NCBI RefSeq assembly: GCF_963675165.1
Contig: NC_087381.1
Location: forward strand, 5,209,378-5,273,377
Length of the DNA: 64,000 nucleotides
Reading direction: 5' to 3'
DNA from: Halichondria panicea
Taxonomy: Eukaryota > Porifera > Demospongiae > Suberitida > Halichondriidae
Shown here in pieces: positions 10,253 through 24,000 of the stretch. The notes below the pieces were generated by a model. It saw only the letters and a program-made list of their open reading frames with translations. It had not been told where the DNA came from and made no database searches. Each line of letters starts with the position of its first letter. Positions within the stretch are counted from its first letter, which is position 1. Position numbers and translations under genes: made by a program.

Positions 10253-13200
10253 TTAGTCATTTTTTGCAGACAGAAAATCAACAATAATTTTGTATTCGTT
10301 CTTACTCAGCTTGTCTCGTGCACAAACTTGTATTTCAGTGTGCGTCACATCGAAAACTACCTCGATCTCCCTATCCCGACCAGAGCCAGCGATATTGATA
10401 TCCATTTTGGCTAGCTCAGTGACATCACGATTAGTTGTGTACCATACATTGTTTTGTGGAGCACTGTAGAAAGTTAACCTAATGGTTTTCTGTGAGCGAG
10501 AGGCTGGTGAATAGTTACAAACAAAAACTTCGTTTGTGCAAATACTCTCGCCTCTCTCGATAAAAGTTGAAAATATATTTGCACACCACTTTTTGGAGCA
10601 GTTATCTGCATCGTCGACACGGTAGTCTAATCGATGTTTATCTTTATCAAATGGTATTCTACATTCGATACCATACGTAGCATCAGCCTTTCGCTGCTGT
10701 ATCACACTAGGATCACATCGAAACGCCAGTGCACCTCTCACTACGGCTAACTGTGGCTCTGGTGGACAACTATACTGAATTTTACTCGTACCAAAGTTGC
10801 TGCCAATATCTGCTTCAAGTTGATCTCTCAAATACCTGCACCCGCCAAATCCGCCTACCCAAAAAATGGTGTCGATTGTTGAAACCAAGTTATTTTCTTT
10901 AATGTGGTCACAGATCAATTTACCAATTTCTTTAATTGTAGGCTTGAAAAATTCGGCCATTTGTTCATACGATAATCTCATTCGTGATCCATCATCCTCG
11001 ATCCCTACATTTGTGTGGCCTAACATTCTTGCCTGTTCTGCTGCCTTCGTTTCCATCAATTCACCAAAGTCTTGTGCAAATGCAAAGGGAAATTCGACAA
11101 CAAAGCTTTCTTTGCTTCCTGGCACTTGATTGCCAAAACATATTTTTTGTTCTTCAAACTTTGTGTACACGATTGAATTCATCTCTGACACCCGCTTTGA
11201 TTTGTCCGCAGCTCTAGGTACATTTAAGTACTGAACAAAATCAGGATCACCAACAAAATCACTCAAAAAGTCCCGAAACCTTTCATTAATGGTTGTTCCA
11301 CCACTCATGTTACCTGCCGAAGGTACTAATTCTTCAACATGAACACCGACAATTCCATGGGTAGCTATATCCACAGTACCGCCACCGCAATCAACAATCA
11401 TATAGTATTTCACATCCTTTATGGAATTTCTATCTTTTGAAATCGCCTTCTTGCACTCGATTGCTGCAGATTCGGGCTCCAGAGCAAGAGATAGTTTTTC
11501 GGGATGAGATTCCCCCATTGATTGACGTTGTCCTGGTTCCGCTGCAGAATCTTTTAACTTTCCCATTGTCACAACAGGATCACATAAACCAGCCTGAAAT
11601 GTGCGTGCATGCATGTGCATATCCATGGGACAATAATAAGAAAAGCATATATAATTTTTGTTGGTGCAAATGTTCGTATGGCCATTTAACTATTTAAATA
11701 TTCGTAGCTCAGGATAGTTGCGTTGAATCTATTGTGCCAGAAACATTTTGCAGTTGTAGATGCTCTATATACTGATCCGAACAAATTTCCACTATTGATT
11801 ATACAAAAATAACCCGGTATACAATATGTAAAATAATGTAGTCTGTTTCCTCTCATGCAAATCATTCATGCATGCACGCATGACTATGTCTATAATTATG
11901 GAGTATGGAAAACGGACTAGGTGATGTCCCTATATAATTGTTATACTGCATATGATTAATGTGTGTGTATATATAATATAAAGAACTATCTTGTACGTTT
12001 GGCAGCTTTATAATTACTATCAGTATAGACCAGTTGCATGTGTAAGAGCTAATCAGCTTTTAATTGCTGTGACGTCACGGCTGGATGCCGGCGTGAGCGT
12101 TAGATCTATATGCACAAGTCAGTGTAAAATTCATAAATTGAGACTTTACAGGTGTACTGTGCGCATGCTATTCAGTGTATCCCAGTAAGAAACAATTTCT
12201 GCTGAATCTGCAGTTCTCCCATGTGCAAGTTAGTGTTTGTTGCAAGTCAAAAGAGTGTTCAGTTCTATAGAGATAGAGACAAAATAGGCAAATTTGTGGA
12301 CTTAAATGCATGTTTTGTGAGAACACAAGGACAAGAGAAAACTGTTTCCTTTCATAGACTTCCTACACTGTAAAAAATGATTGAAAAAAAGTGCGGTGAG
12401 CACACTAAAACCGTCGCATATAGCACACTTTTTCAATTTTTACAGTGTATATAGAGACCCAAGCAAGAGAGCTGAATGGCTAGAGCTTCTCCAGCTGAAG
12501 AAGAAAAGTGTCTGGAGAATACTAGTGAACCTGGCTTGAAAAAATTTTCCTGGAGCTAGCTGGAGTAGCTCTAGCCATTCAGCTCTCCTGCTTGTGTCTC
12601 TAGGAAGTCTGTGAAAGGAATATAGTTGTCTCTTGTCTTAGTGTTTCTCTGGAACATGCATGTATTTAATTATGTCTAGTTATATTGCCTTTTTGTTCTA
12701 TACCTCTAGAACTGCATGTACACTCTTTTGACTTGTAACAAAGACCAACTTGCACATAGAGAAATGCAGATTCATTAGAAATTGTTTACACTGGGATACA
12801 TTGAATAGCATGCGCACAGTGCATGTGTAAAGTCTCGAATTTTACAATGACTTGTGCATAGATCTAACGCCCACGATGGCATCCAGCCGTGACGTCACAA
12901 GGTAATTACCAGCTCAGCACATTCCATCGCTTACATGAAAAATAACTGGTCTATTTGTAACCCAGTGAGTGGGAAGATCAAAGCAATCCAGTGTTCTGTA
13001 ATTGGCATGTCGCATCACTACCATAACAACCATGGATATATTGCACTGCATTATAATAATGGCATATTGCACTGGGATTATAATTATGCACTTGCACTGT
13101 GTGTAAATGCAGTCAATTTCGAGAAAGAAATCTGGTTTTGGACTTATCACCCATCCGCCCCACCCAATAACTCATTTTGTCCTTTTATAGGCTACTACTT

Positions 13201-16200
13201 TTTCCATTAGTTGTGGGAACAAAACCTAAGAATTTAGGGTGGAACTGAACTAGCAGGTGGAACCAGTTGCAAGCTAGCATGGCAGCATAGATAATTATGA
13301 TGGCAGAGAGAGAGAGATACCAACACAGAGGGAGAAATACCACTTAACATTTAAGTTGAGAGCTGTGGCAACAGCTAAAAGAGCATAATAACTGCTGCTG
13401 TGCAAGAGTTTGGAGTAAACATGACCGATAAACGCCCATTTTGAATAAGTGTCTATAAACTCCCCCTTTACAGACTATACTTCAATATGAAATAAACACC
13501 CGGGCGTTTAATCAAGTAGATACATATACTAATTAGTTTGCATGGCCAGTGAAATTACCATGTATCCAGCCTCCCGCATCATTTTTTTTCCACTTGCTTT
13601 CCAGATGGCAGGGACAGTGATAACCCAGTCAATGTCTGTAACTTTTGGAGTGCTTTTGTGAAGCCCGAAATCTTTAAGTTCTCCGAGAACCCTCTCCTTT
13701 AGGTAGCATAGAATGTGTGCAATCACATCGATGAGAAAGTACTCTTTTCCATTCATAGCTTGGATCTTGTGGTTTCTACCAACATTCTAGAACGTGTGCA
13801 TGTTTATTATGATTAGTGTTGTCACATGATATCCAGCTAATCAGCTTATCTATAATAGTATTATAGTCACATGACCATCATGTTTTTAAATCTTAATCCA
13901 CACGCGTACTAAGTGTGCTTTTATTAACAAATTATAGGGGGCAATCGGAAGAACTCAACGTACAAATTAAAACATTGGTTAGGTATTATGTTCTATATTT
14001 AAACATTGCATTACCGTATAGCGGGTAATTTTCGTGGGGTAAAATATTCGTTATTTTCGTGGCCAAGCTGACCTCCACGAAATTTTAACATAGGTGTGGC
14101 TTACCGGAACATAGAAATACAGGCAGGCAACGAGACTAAACGAAAGTTGTACTCACAAAAACCACCGTTTCTCGAGTTGAACGATTTTTTACCCCACGAA
14201 AATTACCTGCTATACGATATGAAATGTCAAATTGTCATGCACCCACTCAATATTTGTACGTTTCGTGTCAACTGGTAACTTGTTTAATTTGTCATTTCCT
14301 CTGCAGTGTATAGTAAACAAAGCAAAAAGTGGTCATCTAGCTAGAGTTAGCACCTGGACCTATATAATGCATGGTCTATATAGTGTCAGTCAGTGTCACT
14401 CTTTGGACTCCCGGTCCAGTCTGTCAAGTCTACCAGCTCTTCACTGATGCCTCGGTGAAAGTGTCAAAGCTATATGTAACATAAAGCTACGATATTATCC
14501 AACCAAAATGCAGGTTGAATCTGTGCATGCGCGACATGCGGTTGCTTTATCAACCAGAAGGATGTGTAGCAACAAAATTGAGTTCTCACAGTTGAAGACG
14601 AGTTTAAGAGGAAGAAAACGGCTAAAAGAAGACTCTAGAACACCAGGAGAGCTTGCAGAAGGCTACTTAGAGATTTTGTAGAGAACAGACAAGAAAAAAC
14701 GTTGACAACCAGCAACCCTTTTGAAAATGGAGGATAAACAGCGTATATGCTTGCTTTTTATCATGTTCCAGTGTATCATGTCAGAAGAGGAAATATGCAC
14801 CGCTATAGCAGAAGAAAAGTGACAACCGTTTTGAAGCAAATACGACTTACAAGAGCCTGAACAGGCTTAAATGGTGGTGCAGTACACTTTTACATGTGCA
14901 ATATTCCGCTCAAAGAACTTAGCACTCCCAACACTAATGCCTGTTCAATGATAGCCTCGAGACCAGGCCGATTAAAATACGGCCTGGTCTCTATTGCATG
15001 GGTGATAGTGCACATGCATGCGCGAACTGAGTCACCCAGAATCTGGGTGACTCGTTATACTTTAGTAAACGTTTGTAAAATTATACCGTAAACTAGTTTC
15101 TTTCTTTCCGTATTAATTTTAACAAATACTTGTCTCCTGTGAAGCTGTGGCTTATGCTCTCTATTGCGTTGTCGAGAAGACTTGCTGGCTAGCTGTGGCC
15201 CTCTATGGTGTTGTCGAGAAGGCTTGCACACTAGTCTGAAGCCAGAAGAAGCTCTCATTTGTACAGAAACCAAGTTCAACACATCACGACCATCCAACCA
15301 TCATAGAGGTAGATGAGAGCCTCTTCTGGTTTCAGACTAGTGTGTAAGCCTTCTCGACAACACCGTAGAGGGCCACAGCTAGCTAGCTAGGCTATAAAGC
15401 TTCATATACATAGTAGATAGTACGTGGGCGTGTATGGACCACGCTAATTACACATGCAATAGGTACCAGGCCGTATTTTAATCGGCCTGGATTCGAGGCT
15501 AGTTCAATGACTGCTAAACTGAACACTGACACGACACCCCTCCTGACCCTCAGCCTCGCTGCTAAAGAGCAATGAAATAACACAGATCATCAGAAAACAT
15601 GACATAAACATTGCTTAGAATTATGTGTGTAAGTTATTATTTTTCTTGTTCTCTCACTGGAAAAACGTTTCATTCTAAATAAAAATGCAATAACAAGTGT
15701 GCAATAATACTTCCGGGTGTGCGATATGGAAAAATATCTGCACAACACTTGATGATGAGTCGCTTCTTAATGTAAAACGCTGATGTCAGCACTTATTAAA
15801 AAGCAATAAATAGCTATATTATACATAATAGCTATCCTTATAATTATCATAATGAACATTTTGCACTTTGCTGCATGCAATTGCAAAGGCAGAATCCAGA
15901 ATCACTAACGAAACTCAACGAGTGCATGCATGCATGCATGGGTAATGATTGACCGTGATTGTTGTTAGAAACGATTGATGCCAAAAGTCCAAGTCTAATG
16001 ACTGGATCAGCAGAGCCTTGCAGCTACCAATTAAAAAAATATATAGCTGCCCTTCTATAGTGCAGAGCTAACTACTAAGTAATATAGAGTAGCAATTAAC
16101 ACTCCATGCATGCATGGACAAGTGTTCTACGCACTCTTCTGATCTTCATTGATCCTTGAGAAGCTGTAGCTAGCAGTCTACACACACACACGTTTGAATT

Positions 16201-16716
16201 TTTGAATCGGCAAGCTTGCAAGTTTGCATGCGCATGCGCACCGAGGTAGTATAGCATGCAGCATCACATGCAGGCTTCGCAGCATCATGCTGTATATATA
16301 TAACTTATAGCTTATAATTATATATATACACATCACATGCATGTACTTACTTCTTTTCTTTGAATTTCCTTCTTGATTTGGGTAAAGAAAGCAGAAAGTG
16401 GTCTTTCTTTCTTTGAAAGTTTCAAATATTGATCTCTTGCTTGATATCCAAAGGATTTCATGTTGCCAAACTGGTCAAAGAGGATGCAAGAAGGAATTCT
16501 CTTTCGACCCTCAGTGTCAAGTTTCAGCATCACTGGCTCCAATGCAGAAGGGTTGGGGCATGTCCTGATGTCAGTTAGCTTTGATACTGAACAGTGTGTC
16601 GTTCCAAAATCAATGGTAACGATGGAGTTTGGTGTCGAGCGAAAAGAGTCAGTTGAACGCTTAGTTACTCGAGTTGCTTTGGAAGAACCATTCTGGCTTT
16701 TCACTTTATCTGCCAT
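10253..16716 (-). CDS. HSPA12-like: HSPA12-like (HSP70-superfamily ATPase) protein
   Basis: Actin-fold ATPase of the HSPA12 branch of HSP70: nucleotide-binding domain without the usual peptide-binding domain. Three exons on the minus strand: 16716-16351, 13786-13559, 11593-10253; all junctions in phase 0, about 644 residues, near the usual 650-690. Exon 1 has VTIDFGTTHCSVS (phosphate 1); exon 2 ends WVITVPAIWKASGKKMMREA; exon 3 continues AGLCDPVV, then ALEPESAAIECKK, DCGGGTVDIATH (phosphate 2) and FWVGGFGGCRYLRDQL (adenosine site). The MADK start is the first in-frame ATG. Introns are long (2.6 and 2.0 kb) and full of transposons, yet the exons are open. Family known: vertebrate HSPA12A/B; substrate unknown. 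Expected to be cytosolic, as no signal peptide is seen. Confidence 0.9.
12025..12955. mobile_element. Foldback of about 930 bp with THAP-domain remnant, in HSPA12-like intron 2
   Basis: Arms are inverse copies from TAGACCAGTT inwards and include TGACGTCACGGCTGGATGCC, GCGCATGCTATTCA and GTCAAAAGAGTG. In the left arm the plus strand encodes TVSFHRLP and, beyond a nested MITE, RDPSKRAEWLELLQL. This matches the middle of THAP zinc fingers (VSFHxFP...W). A CxxC pair (CMFC) lies just upstream in another frame, so the domain is broken. THAP domains occur in P-element-type transposases, which suggests but does not prove the origin. Confidence 0.6.
12366..12448. mobile_element. Nested 83-bp MITE with ACACTGTAAAAAATG ends
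   Basis: Inserted in the left arm of the THAP foldback between CTTCC and TATAGAGAC, with TA on both sides. The right arm (around 12600) lacks it and shows the uninterrupted site. Confidence 0.8.
14012..14219. mobile_element. MITE of the TACCGTATAGCGGG family, HSPA12-like intron 1
   Basis: Ends TACCGTATAGCGGGTAATTT and AATTACCTGCTATACG; same CCACGAA-rich interior as the copy at 4845. Confidence 0.8.
14447..16247. mobile_element. TGCCTCGGTG-family element, long copy
   Basis: Begins TGATGCCTCGGTG and ends GCGCACCGAGGT. The right 400 bp (GTGCAGAGCTAACTACTAAGT, GACAAGTGTTCTACGCACTC) match the 619-bp copy at 56779-57397. The longer interior carries the 550-bp foldback at 14952. Lies in HSPA12-like intron 1. 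Confidence 0.6.
14952..15501. mobile_element. 550-bp foldback of the TAGCCTCG family, 9-bp duplication
   Basis: Ends TAGCCTCGAGACCAGGCCGA and its inverse. Inner arms repeat CTTCTCGACAACACC-type blocks around a centre near 15285. GTTCAATGA occurs at 14943-14951 and 15502-15510. Confidence 0.85.
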
Positions 16717-16839
16717 ACTCTAACAGACTAACTCTTTTTGAGTTTGGAATGTCTATAATTGACCTGGTGAATCTCTTTTATAGGTAAAAGTGGTAGCTCT
16801 GATCAGGCTTCCGCCGCTGGCATGACTTAGTGTGAATAT

Positions 16840-17352
16840 TTAACTTTTGCGAGTTAGCAGAAAAATTGGCCCTTTGTGATCTAATTATTGCGTCCTGGCA
16901 AGGATCGTAATAGATTTTGCGATTTTATTGTTGCGAATTGACCCTCGCAAAGTTCGCATTAATTATGTTGTATGGTAAATTATACAGGAAGTGTCAAGTG
17001 AATGTTCATTGTATAAAAATAGTCAAAGTCACGCATTTCTGTATTAAAATAGCCTGCTGCCCAACTCCAACTGATAAGCAAGAATGGACAATGACAAGTG
17101 AGCTATGATTATATTTAGTGCATGCGTTGCCACAATTATTATTACTCCACAAGCATGAGAGTTGTATAATGCATGTCACTTTTACCTTGGTGTGTTACTA
17201 TTTAACGGGCTAAAAATTTACTATTATAGGCACCATGCTATAATAATTCCTTAACCTAAACTGGTATACTGGTAATAACACACAATCTTTGCCAAGCGCA
17301 TCACAAAAAGGGCCAAATTTCTACTCATTCGCAAAGTTTTCACCAGCACAAC
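16840..17352. mobile_element. MITE immediately upstream of the HSPA12-like start
   Basis: Arms 16843-16913 and 17284-17350 are inverse copies (TTTGCGA, TTGGCCCTTTGTGAT, GGCAAGGAT). The left arm begins about 125 bp from the ATG, so it may overlap the promoter. Confidence 0.65.
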
Positions 17353-17354
17353 AT

Positions 17355-18060
17355 TCTAGTAATACGGTTATAGCCTCGTCCCCAGACCGAGTTGTCTCTA
17401 TAACGCCAACTATAGGCCTGGTAAAGATTGTATATATGCATGGGCATGACAAAATATAATTATAATGTCATAGCATTCTAGTGCAGAGCTAACTACTAAG
17501 TATAGAGCAAGTTGCTACTCTATACTAGCAACACTCCATATATGGACAAGTTTTTCTACGCACTCTTTTGAAAAGCTGCAATGGCATTCCATGCATGCAA
17601 CCCCTGAAACCCACCCCCTAGCCCTAGATCCGGGCCTGAGTAGCAACATTGACGACCATTACCAGCTATAGGATGCGATCATGCAATTTTCAAGAATGAC
17701 TACCATTACCTACCCAGCTCCAAAAAGTGGTCAGGCCAAAACCTGACCAGCCTGACCGCTTGCTACAGCCTTGAATTTTATCAACCGGGGTTTGCACCTA
17801 TACCGCACTTGTTTTAAGTTTCTACACAAAGGTCAGCTCCTCTTCTACAAGCACAAGTATAGTTCCATAAGCTTTCTCACCTTGAAAGGGAACCCCAAGA
17901 GTGCATGTAGTGGTCAATTAGTTATCGTCCACAGCTATCGATTATCGGTCTCTATACATTTTACTGCTTTCTATTTAATATCAACTATACTATTATCGAC
18001 TAGCAACAACAAAGTGTATCATAACGAGGCAAAACAGTGCAATTTAACGCACACCATCAT
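17355..18060. other. Repeat-derived stretch, no firm gene
   Basis: 17372-17440 is a TAGCCTCG-family fragment and 17470-17590 matches the right part of the TGCCTCGGTG family. From 17770 an open frame lacks splice support. Confidence 0.4.
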
Positions 18061-18066
18061 CTTCAG

Positions 18067-21000
18067 TAGGTCGGACAACCCTTTACCTGAATTTTCTTGT
18101 TTCATTTTTGTGCAAAGGTATATCTGAACAGACACTATACAAGAGTACAGAACAAATGTACATAATTATAATTATAATTAGAGGCTGAGGGTTTTTTCCG
18201 TTTCTGTGGCATGATTCCTCTTTGTGGAAGCTTTTTCTTGTTCGTGTTTTGCCTCTCCGGTGCTATCCTTTGCCTCTCTTCTGCTTTCTTTTGCATCTTT
18301 TCTACTTTCTTTGTTTTGGCCTGATCTCTTTCAGCTGCTTTGAAAGCTCTTTTGTTCACCTCGGGCACCATAGCATGCCATCCATGCATACTCCATGGCA
18401 GCCGTAGAATCACAGCACAAAGTCTAAGACTTAGGTTCCTCTTCATAAAGCACCCATCTGGTATTTTAGAACCCCTGAGTACGATTTTCTACCTCACATA
18501 CGTCTCTCTACCCAACACATGGCATCACATCTAGTTTTTCCATAACCTATTTTGGACGCATCGAGTAAATTTATGGGTGGACAGTTCTTCTACCATCAAC
18601 ATAGAAACACTACAATAGCTGACTTACTACTTACTAGTAACCTAAAAGTCGATGACTCTTGATATCTCTTTGCAAACTGACACACTAGAGCGAAAGTATG
18701 GATTACCGTTGTATTTCTCCATATATAGTAGCCTAGTCGATATTTGATTGATGCTTGGCCGATAATACGTGGGTTAGCAATCCTACACAAAAATTAAGTC
18801 CACAAAAATTATTAGAATTACCTGCTATAACGTGCAAAGATTTAAAGGCGTGGCTTCCGGTAAGCAGCCATTCCGCGAACATTGTGCAACGAATGCTTTT
18901 AGAGGCCAATCCACGAAATATAAGTGCCTCGAAAATTTCGCGCTATATACGCTATACAGTGTATAATCCACATAATTACACCTATACATGTCTAGCTTTG
19001 ATTTGCATGATTTGTTTTGCAATAATTATATGAAATAATTACTTGCACTGATTGTGCATGGTTTCTTGATTCAATCACAATCGCCATGTACATTGTATGA
19101 CGTTTATTTCATTCCAGAAAACCACAGCATGAGGGTGCTGCTAAAGAGACTCCTGTTGCTAAAAAGTAAAGCAATCAGATTCCATAAGTACTTTTATCAG
19201 AATATACACTTGGGCTATCTCGATCGGTCACTTGTTTGCATGCTCCTTGATTTGTATTCTCGGCCAATCCTTACGTATTTTGTATACGTGGCGTATTAAG
19301 TGGTCATAATACTATCACGCCACATGTGCATGCATGCATGGTAACAGTTTTCACTGTGTAACTCGTGGTTTATTCCAGAGAATTGGGTCAACCATCTGAT
19401 GCCACTGCTGCTGATGCTAAAGGGAGACATCAAACAAAGTAAGCCCGCATGCATAAATTATATAGTACCGTTTCTTCTCAGATAGATATAATCACTTTCG
19501 AAATTCAAATGTAAATTTGAAAAAACATATTCCCCCTAATACTTTTGAGCAAAAGCAAAACATGGCGAGAAGCATTAGCACAGCGCAGCTTGCAACCCTC
19601 GTTACTATAGCTTTCACATGCACTTACCACTTACCTTTAGTTGTTGTAAAATTAATTATGCCTCGAGGCTGCACGAGGTAAAGCTGACTGTGTGTGTGTG
19701 TGTGTGTGTGTGTGTTCCAGCTGTAACTGCTCAACGGTTGCAATTCGACGAAAACTAACTGCTTCTATAGGCTTCTAGCCACATTGTATTGGATTTTGAT
19801 TCGTGGATTAGCAAACTATAGCTTCTTTCTCGAGTTATGGCTATAGTTTGACTCACATTGAAGGCTGTTGCAGTCTCTTCAGAACTTTCATAGCATCATC
19901 TGTTCGCACAAACTTTCTATTCAACATATGAGTTAGCCTTGCACTAAAGCGCTAGCTTTTTGTTAGCTACAAGAGTCAGATAATATCTGTTAAAACAGCT
20001 AGCTATAGCTAGCTATAGTAGCCAATTGTGAAATTGATCTCTTTATACACACCCTTTAATTATTCCTGTGGATGTAATGCGCATGCGCGCTCTTTCCCCA
20101 CGTGTGAGAAAATATTATCCAAGATCTAGATCCTCTTGGCAGAACCATATTTTTTTTGAGGGCCTGGTAAGCCACAAAACACTACCATATAACAATAGAT
20201 AACAATATGCATGTACACTTTTCTTCTCAGTTATGATAGATAATTATATATATACACTGAACTCCAGATCTGGAAGAATCAATTTTTTTCTTTCTTGAGG
20301 TCCACATATAAATACAATAGATAACAACGATAGATGCATGTCTTTTCTTCTCAGTGATAGATAAGCTAACTTTAATGTAAAATTCATTGAGCGAAAGCAT
20401 AACATGGCGAGAGGCATTAGCAAGCACACGCTTGCAACACTCGTTAGTCCTGTGTTTGTGCAGCTTTATGAATTAAAAGGCTGAAAACTCTCCAGCATAT
20501 GCTGAGTGTTTGGTTTCCGTAAAATTAATTTCCTAATGCGAATGTTTCAAAGAAGTGACGATCTTTTTTTAGGAATAATTCAGAGTGCTTGTCTCGCTCT
20601 GGAACCCCTCTTTCAAGAATCCTAGATCTGCCACTGCAACGTCACTATCCTGAGCTGTACAATTAAATGGTTAGCAGTCCATATGAAAGGGTCTAGTTCG
20701 ATCACTTTAAATAGCTTATTTTGTGTCCCATGCAAACACACACCAAGCACTCTTAGACTACCATAGCCTCGATCCCAGGCCGATCCGTCTCTAATTGAAC
20801 GCTAGGTCGCCTCCTCGGCCTGGTATTGATTGTATCTGGGCCATGTGCTGTGGTTGCTGTGGTTGCTCTGGTATTCGCTAAAAAAGAGCGAATACCTGAG
20901 CAAGGTGGAGCGAATAGAACACTAATAGTGTATGTAAGCATACTTACTCTGTAAAATCACCGTTAAATCACAAAGAACTCCGTGTCATAGGTCTATTCTT

Positions 21001-24000
21001 TGCAAGTTTAGTTTGTCATAGATATAGGCTTAGCTAGCTAGAGTGTGAGGAGCTGTCTTGTGCAAAGGAAGAAAGAGCATCACTCTTGTGAAAGAACAGA
21101 CCTAGGTTCTCAAGTTTCTGCTATCAGTGGCTACCTTTGATTGACTACACAATTTAATACAAGCGCTTGATTAGACCATTGATTGCCAGATACACTTGGT
21201 AGAGTCTATCCTCAGACTCTGGCCATCGATCTCTTGTATACTATGCTCAGGTGTCCACAAGTGGCTGGGCCTGGGATGTATTGTCAAGGTGAGCGATATA
21301 AATCAATAATACCCTTTCATCATTGGAAATTGTACACTATAGCCTATAGCCCAATCCTTGGTATCTGGATCAAGATATGACATTACGGCACTGGCACTGG
21401 TGTTGTGTTAGCCTCCTTCACCGGCCTTCAAGGAAGTGCGGCCTGGGATCGTGGGTAGTTTGTGTGGACCATCACTGTGAGTTACAAAATGTATAGTGGA
21501 ATGGTGAATTTAAGTTCATACTAATTTGTATACAGGAGCAAAATGGAACCTTCCCCTCCAGCCCCTGTCGTACTCCTCCTAGCTGATGGGTGTGAACTCA
21601 TTGAAAGAGGATGCCCCAGTGCCACTTGTGTCCTTCCCAAGGGTCCGATCTTATAGAACTACCTGCACTAAAACTACTGACGTGGAATGGCTCTTTCAAC
21701 ACTTGTGGTTGCTATCCTGACCAGTGACATCAGGATTCTATACTGTCTCTTGATGCACTGTGAACACACAATCTTTGTTATGCCACCTGAAGGCTTAGCA
21801 GGCATATCCAACGCAGTATTTATTCAGTCTTCCTGGAAGCTCTTGTTTGAGATCTTCGCTTCTAAACATCTGCATTTATTATGGACGCAGTACTGCTGTG
21901 CACAGTATTAATTTCTAGTGTCATTATATCATTATATTGCTGTATTTTTAGCCAACTGTGATAAACTGAAGATTTTTACAGTACATAGCTGATACTTACC
22001 AGTTTCCGGTCACGCCCAGATACAATCAATACCAGGCCGAGGAGGCGACCTAGCGTTCAATTAGAGACGGATCGGCCTGGGATCGAGGCTAAGACTATAC
22101 CACCTCTGCTGCGCACGCACAGGGTATAAGTATATTATTATAGTCTCTATAACATCATGCAATTGTAAGGCCGTATATATAGCCATCAATTTTTAGCTGG
22201 TCAGGTTTGCGCGCCAAAAGTTGCTGCCACGCCCACTTCTGGTACAGATAGTTGTGGCCAGGAGGGGGGCTCAAGCACCCCAATTCAGTAAATGAGAGTA
22301 ATAATTATGCTTCAATGCATGCATGTGTTTATGATTGTAGACTTATGATTTAACCAAATGTGTCACATGCACTGTATATGTCACTTTTAGAAAACAGTTT
22401 CGCCATCATGAACCTGCTAAACCTCTTAGTGAAAAAGAACGGTGAGCCTCATAAATTCTAGCTGATGATTATACTCCTCAATTTCCTCCAGGCTTGAGGC
22501 TACAATCCGGGGGTAAACAAGTTGATCTTGACATTTTATATACGTACATGCAGGCATGACTGCATTACCGTTTAATCTTATATTCAATATTCAGGCTTCA
22601 TGATGACAGGAAATATGCAGAAGAAAAAATTAGAGAGTAATTAATTATTTGTTTAATGTATGTCAGAATGAATAATTATTATACTATGCAGACTTGAGGC
22701 TGAAAACAGTCAGTTAAAAGCAAGGTAATTATATAGATCAGCAGTAACTGTGCTTTACTGTACAACCACCATGCCCAGTCTTAAGGAAGAGAGAGAATAT
22801 TCAACTTATGTAGCAGCAAAAATTTGTCAGTAAGTAAATTAATTATTATTATTGTGTATCAATTCCCTCCATATACATGCAGGCTTCAGCAGGATGAAAA
22901 TCACGAGTTGACGACAAGGTATTGTGCATGCTTCATTGTAATGCTAAGTATTAGAAGCATTATAAATATATATAGTTAAAGCTAATAGCCTCGAATGGTA
23001 TATATATATATGCACACGAGAATATAATGTCAGTGATAAACGAGACGAAGACGAGTTGCATGGTTTATCAGATTAACTCTTACCACGTGGTATAATATTA
23101 TTATGGTTGCATGGTATATAATGTAGTATAACAGCCACGCATGCATATATATATACCATGGGCTATGCAGGGGAGGTGCTGTGGGTGTTTGAGCACCCCC
23201 CCCCTACCTGACTCTACTTAGCTTACTTGAAGATCCAGTTGAGCTCAGCACTCCAGATTTAGCTTGTTAGCTACATACTGAACTAGGTATTCTAGCTATA
23301 TTCACCTAAGAGAGTGGTTTTTAGTTAGTAGCTGGACTCCTGATTAATTTTTTATTGATTTGCATACTGGTTTTGCAAACTGCATGGAAGGTCACAGAGG
23401 GTTCAGCTATTCACTTCCTGCATGCACTGGGTGGAGCTCAATATAATTAAAACTAGTAGCCTCGAGACCACGTATTTTAATCGGCCTGATTTGAGGCTAC
23501 TGTACTAGCTAGCTGCCTTGTACAGTGCATAGAGGACTGCAGACATCCAAGGGCCTCGAGAGAGAGACTTGCCAATACTGACCCGCACAGTTGCAGCCCC
23601 TTGTTTCTTTGTTTCTTTTATGTAATAATATAATGTTATCCTGAGATTATCACGAGTCTGTGCCTGTAAGGCTCCCAATTGAGATGGACAAGGAGGCTTT
23701 GCTAAGTATATTCGTATGTAGGCTTCTCTATGCATTGGGCCACGCCCAACTATGCAGATGACGTCACTAATAAGAGGTGTGGTTTCCGGTCAACAAAATT
23801 TCGGCGCTGTGCGGCTAAAAATCGGGCGCAAATCTTTTAAAGCACCCCCTTCTCCAAAATCCCCCTGTGCATGGTCAGACAGCATATTTGCTATATACAC
23901 AACGGAAGCCTCTAATCTTTGGTGCAAAGTTTATAAAATACTGCATACATTTTGCAGCAACCAACAGGAAACTGGAAATCCCCCATTGAATGACAGTAGT

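Noticed and set aside
10866-11217. Plus-strand frames inside HSPA12-like exon 3
   Set aside because: Shadows of a clearly conserved coding exon on the other strand.
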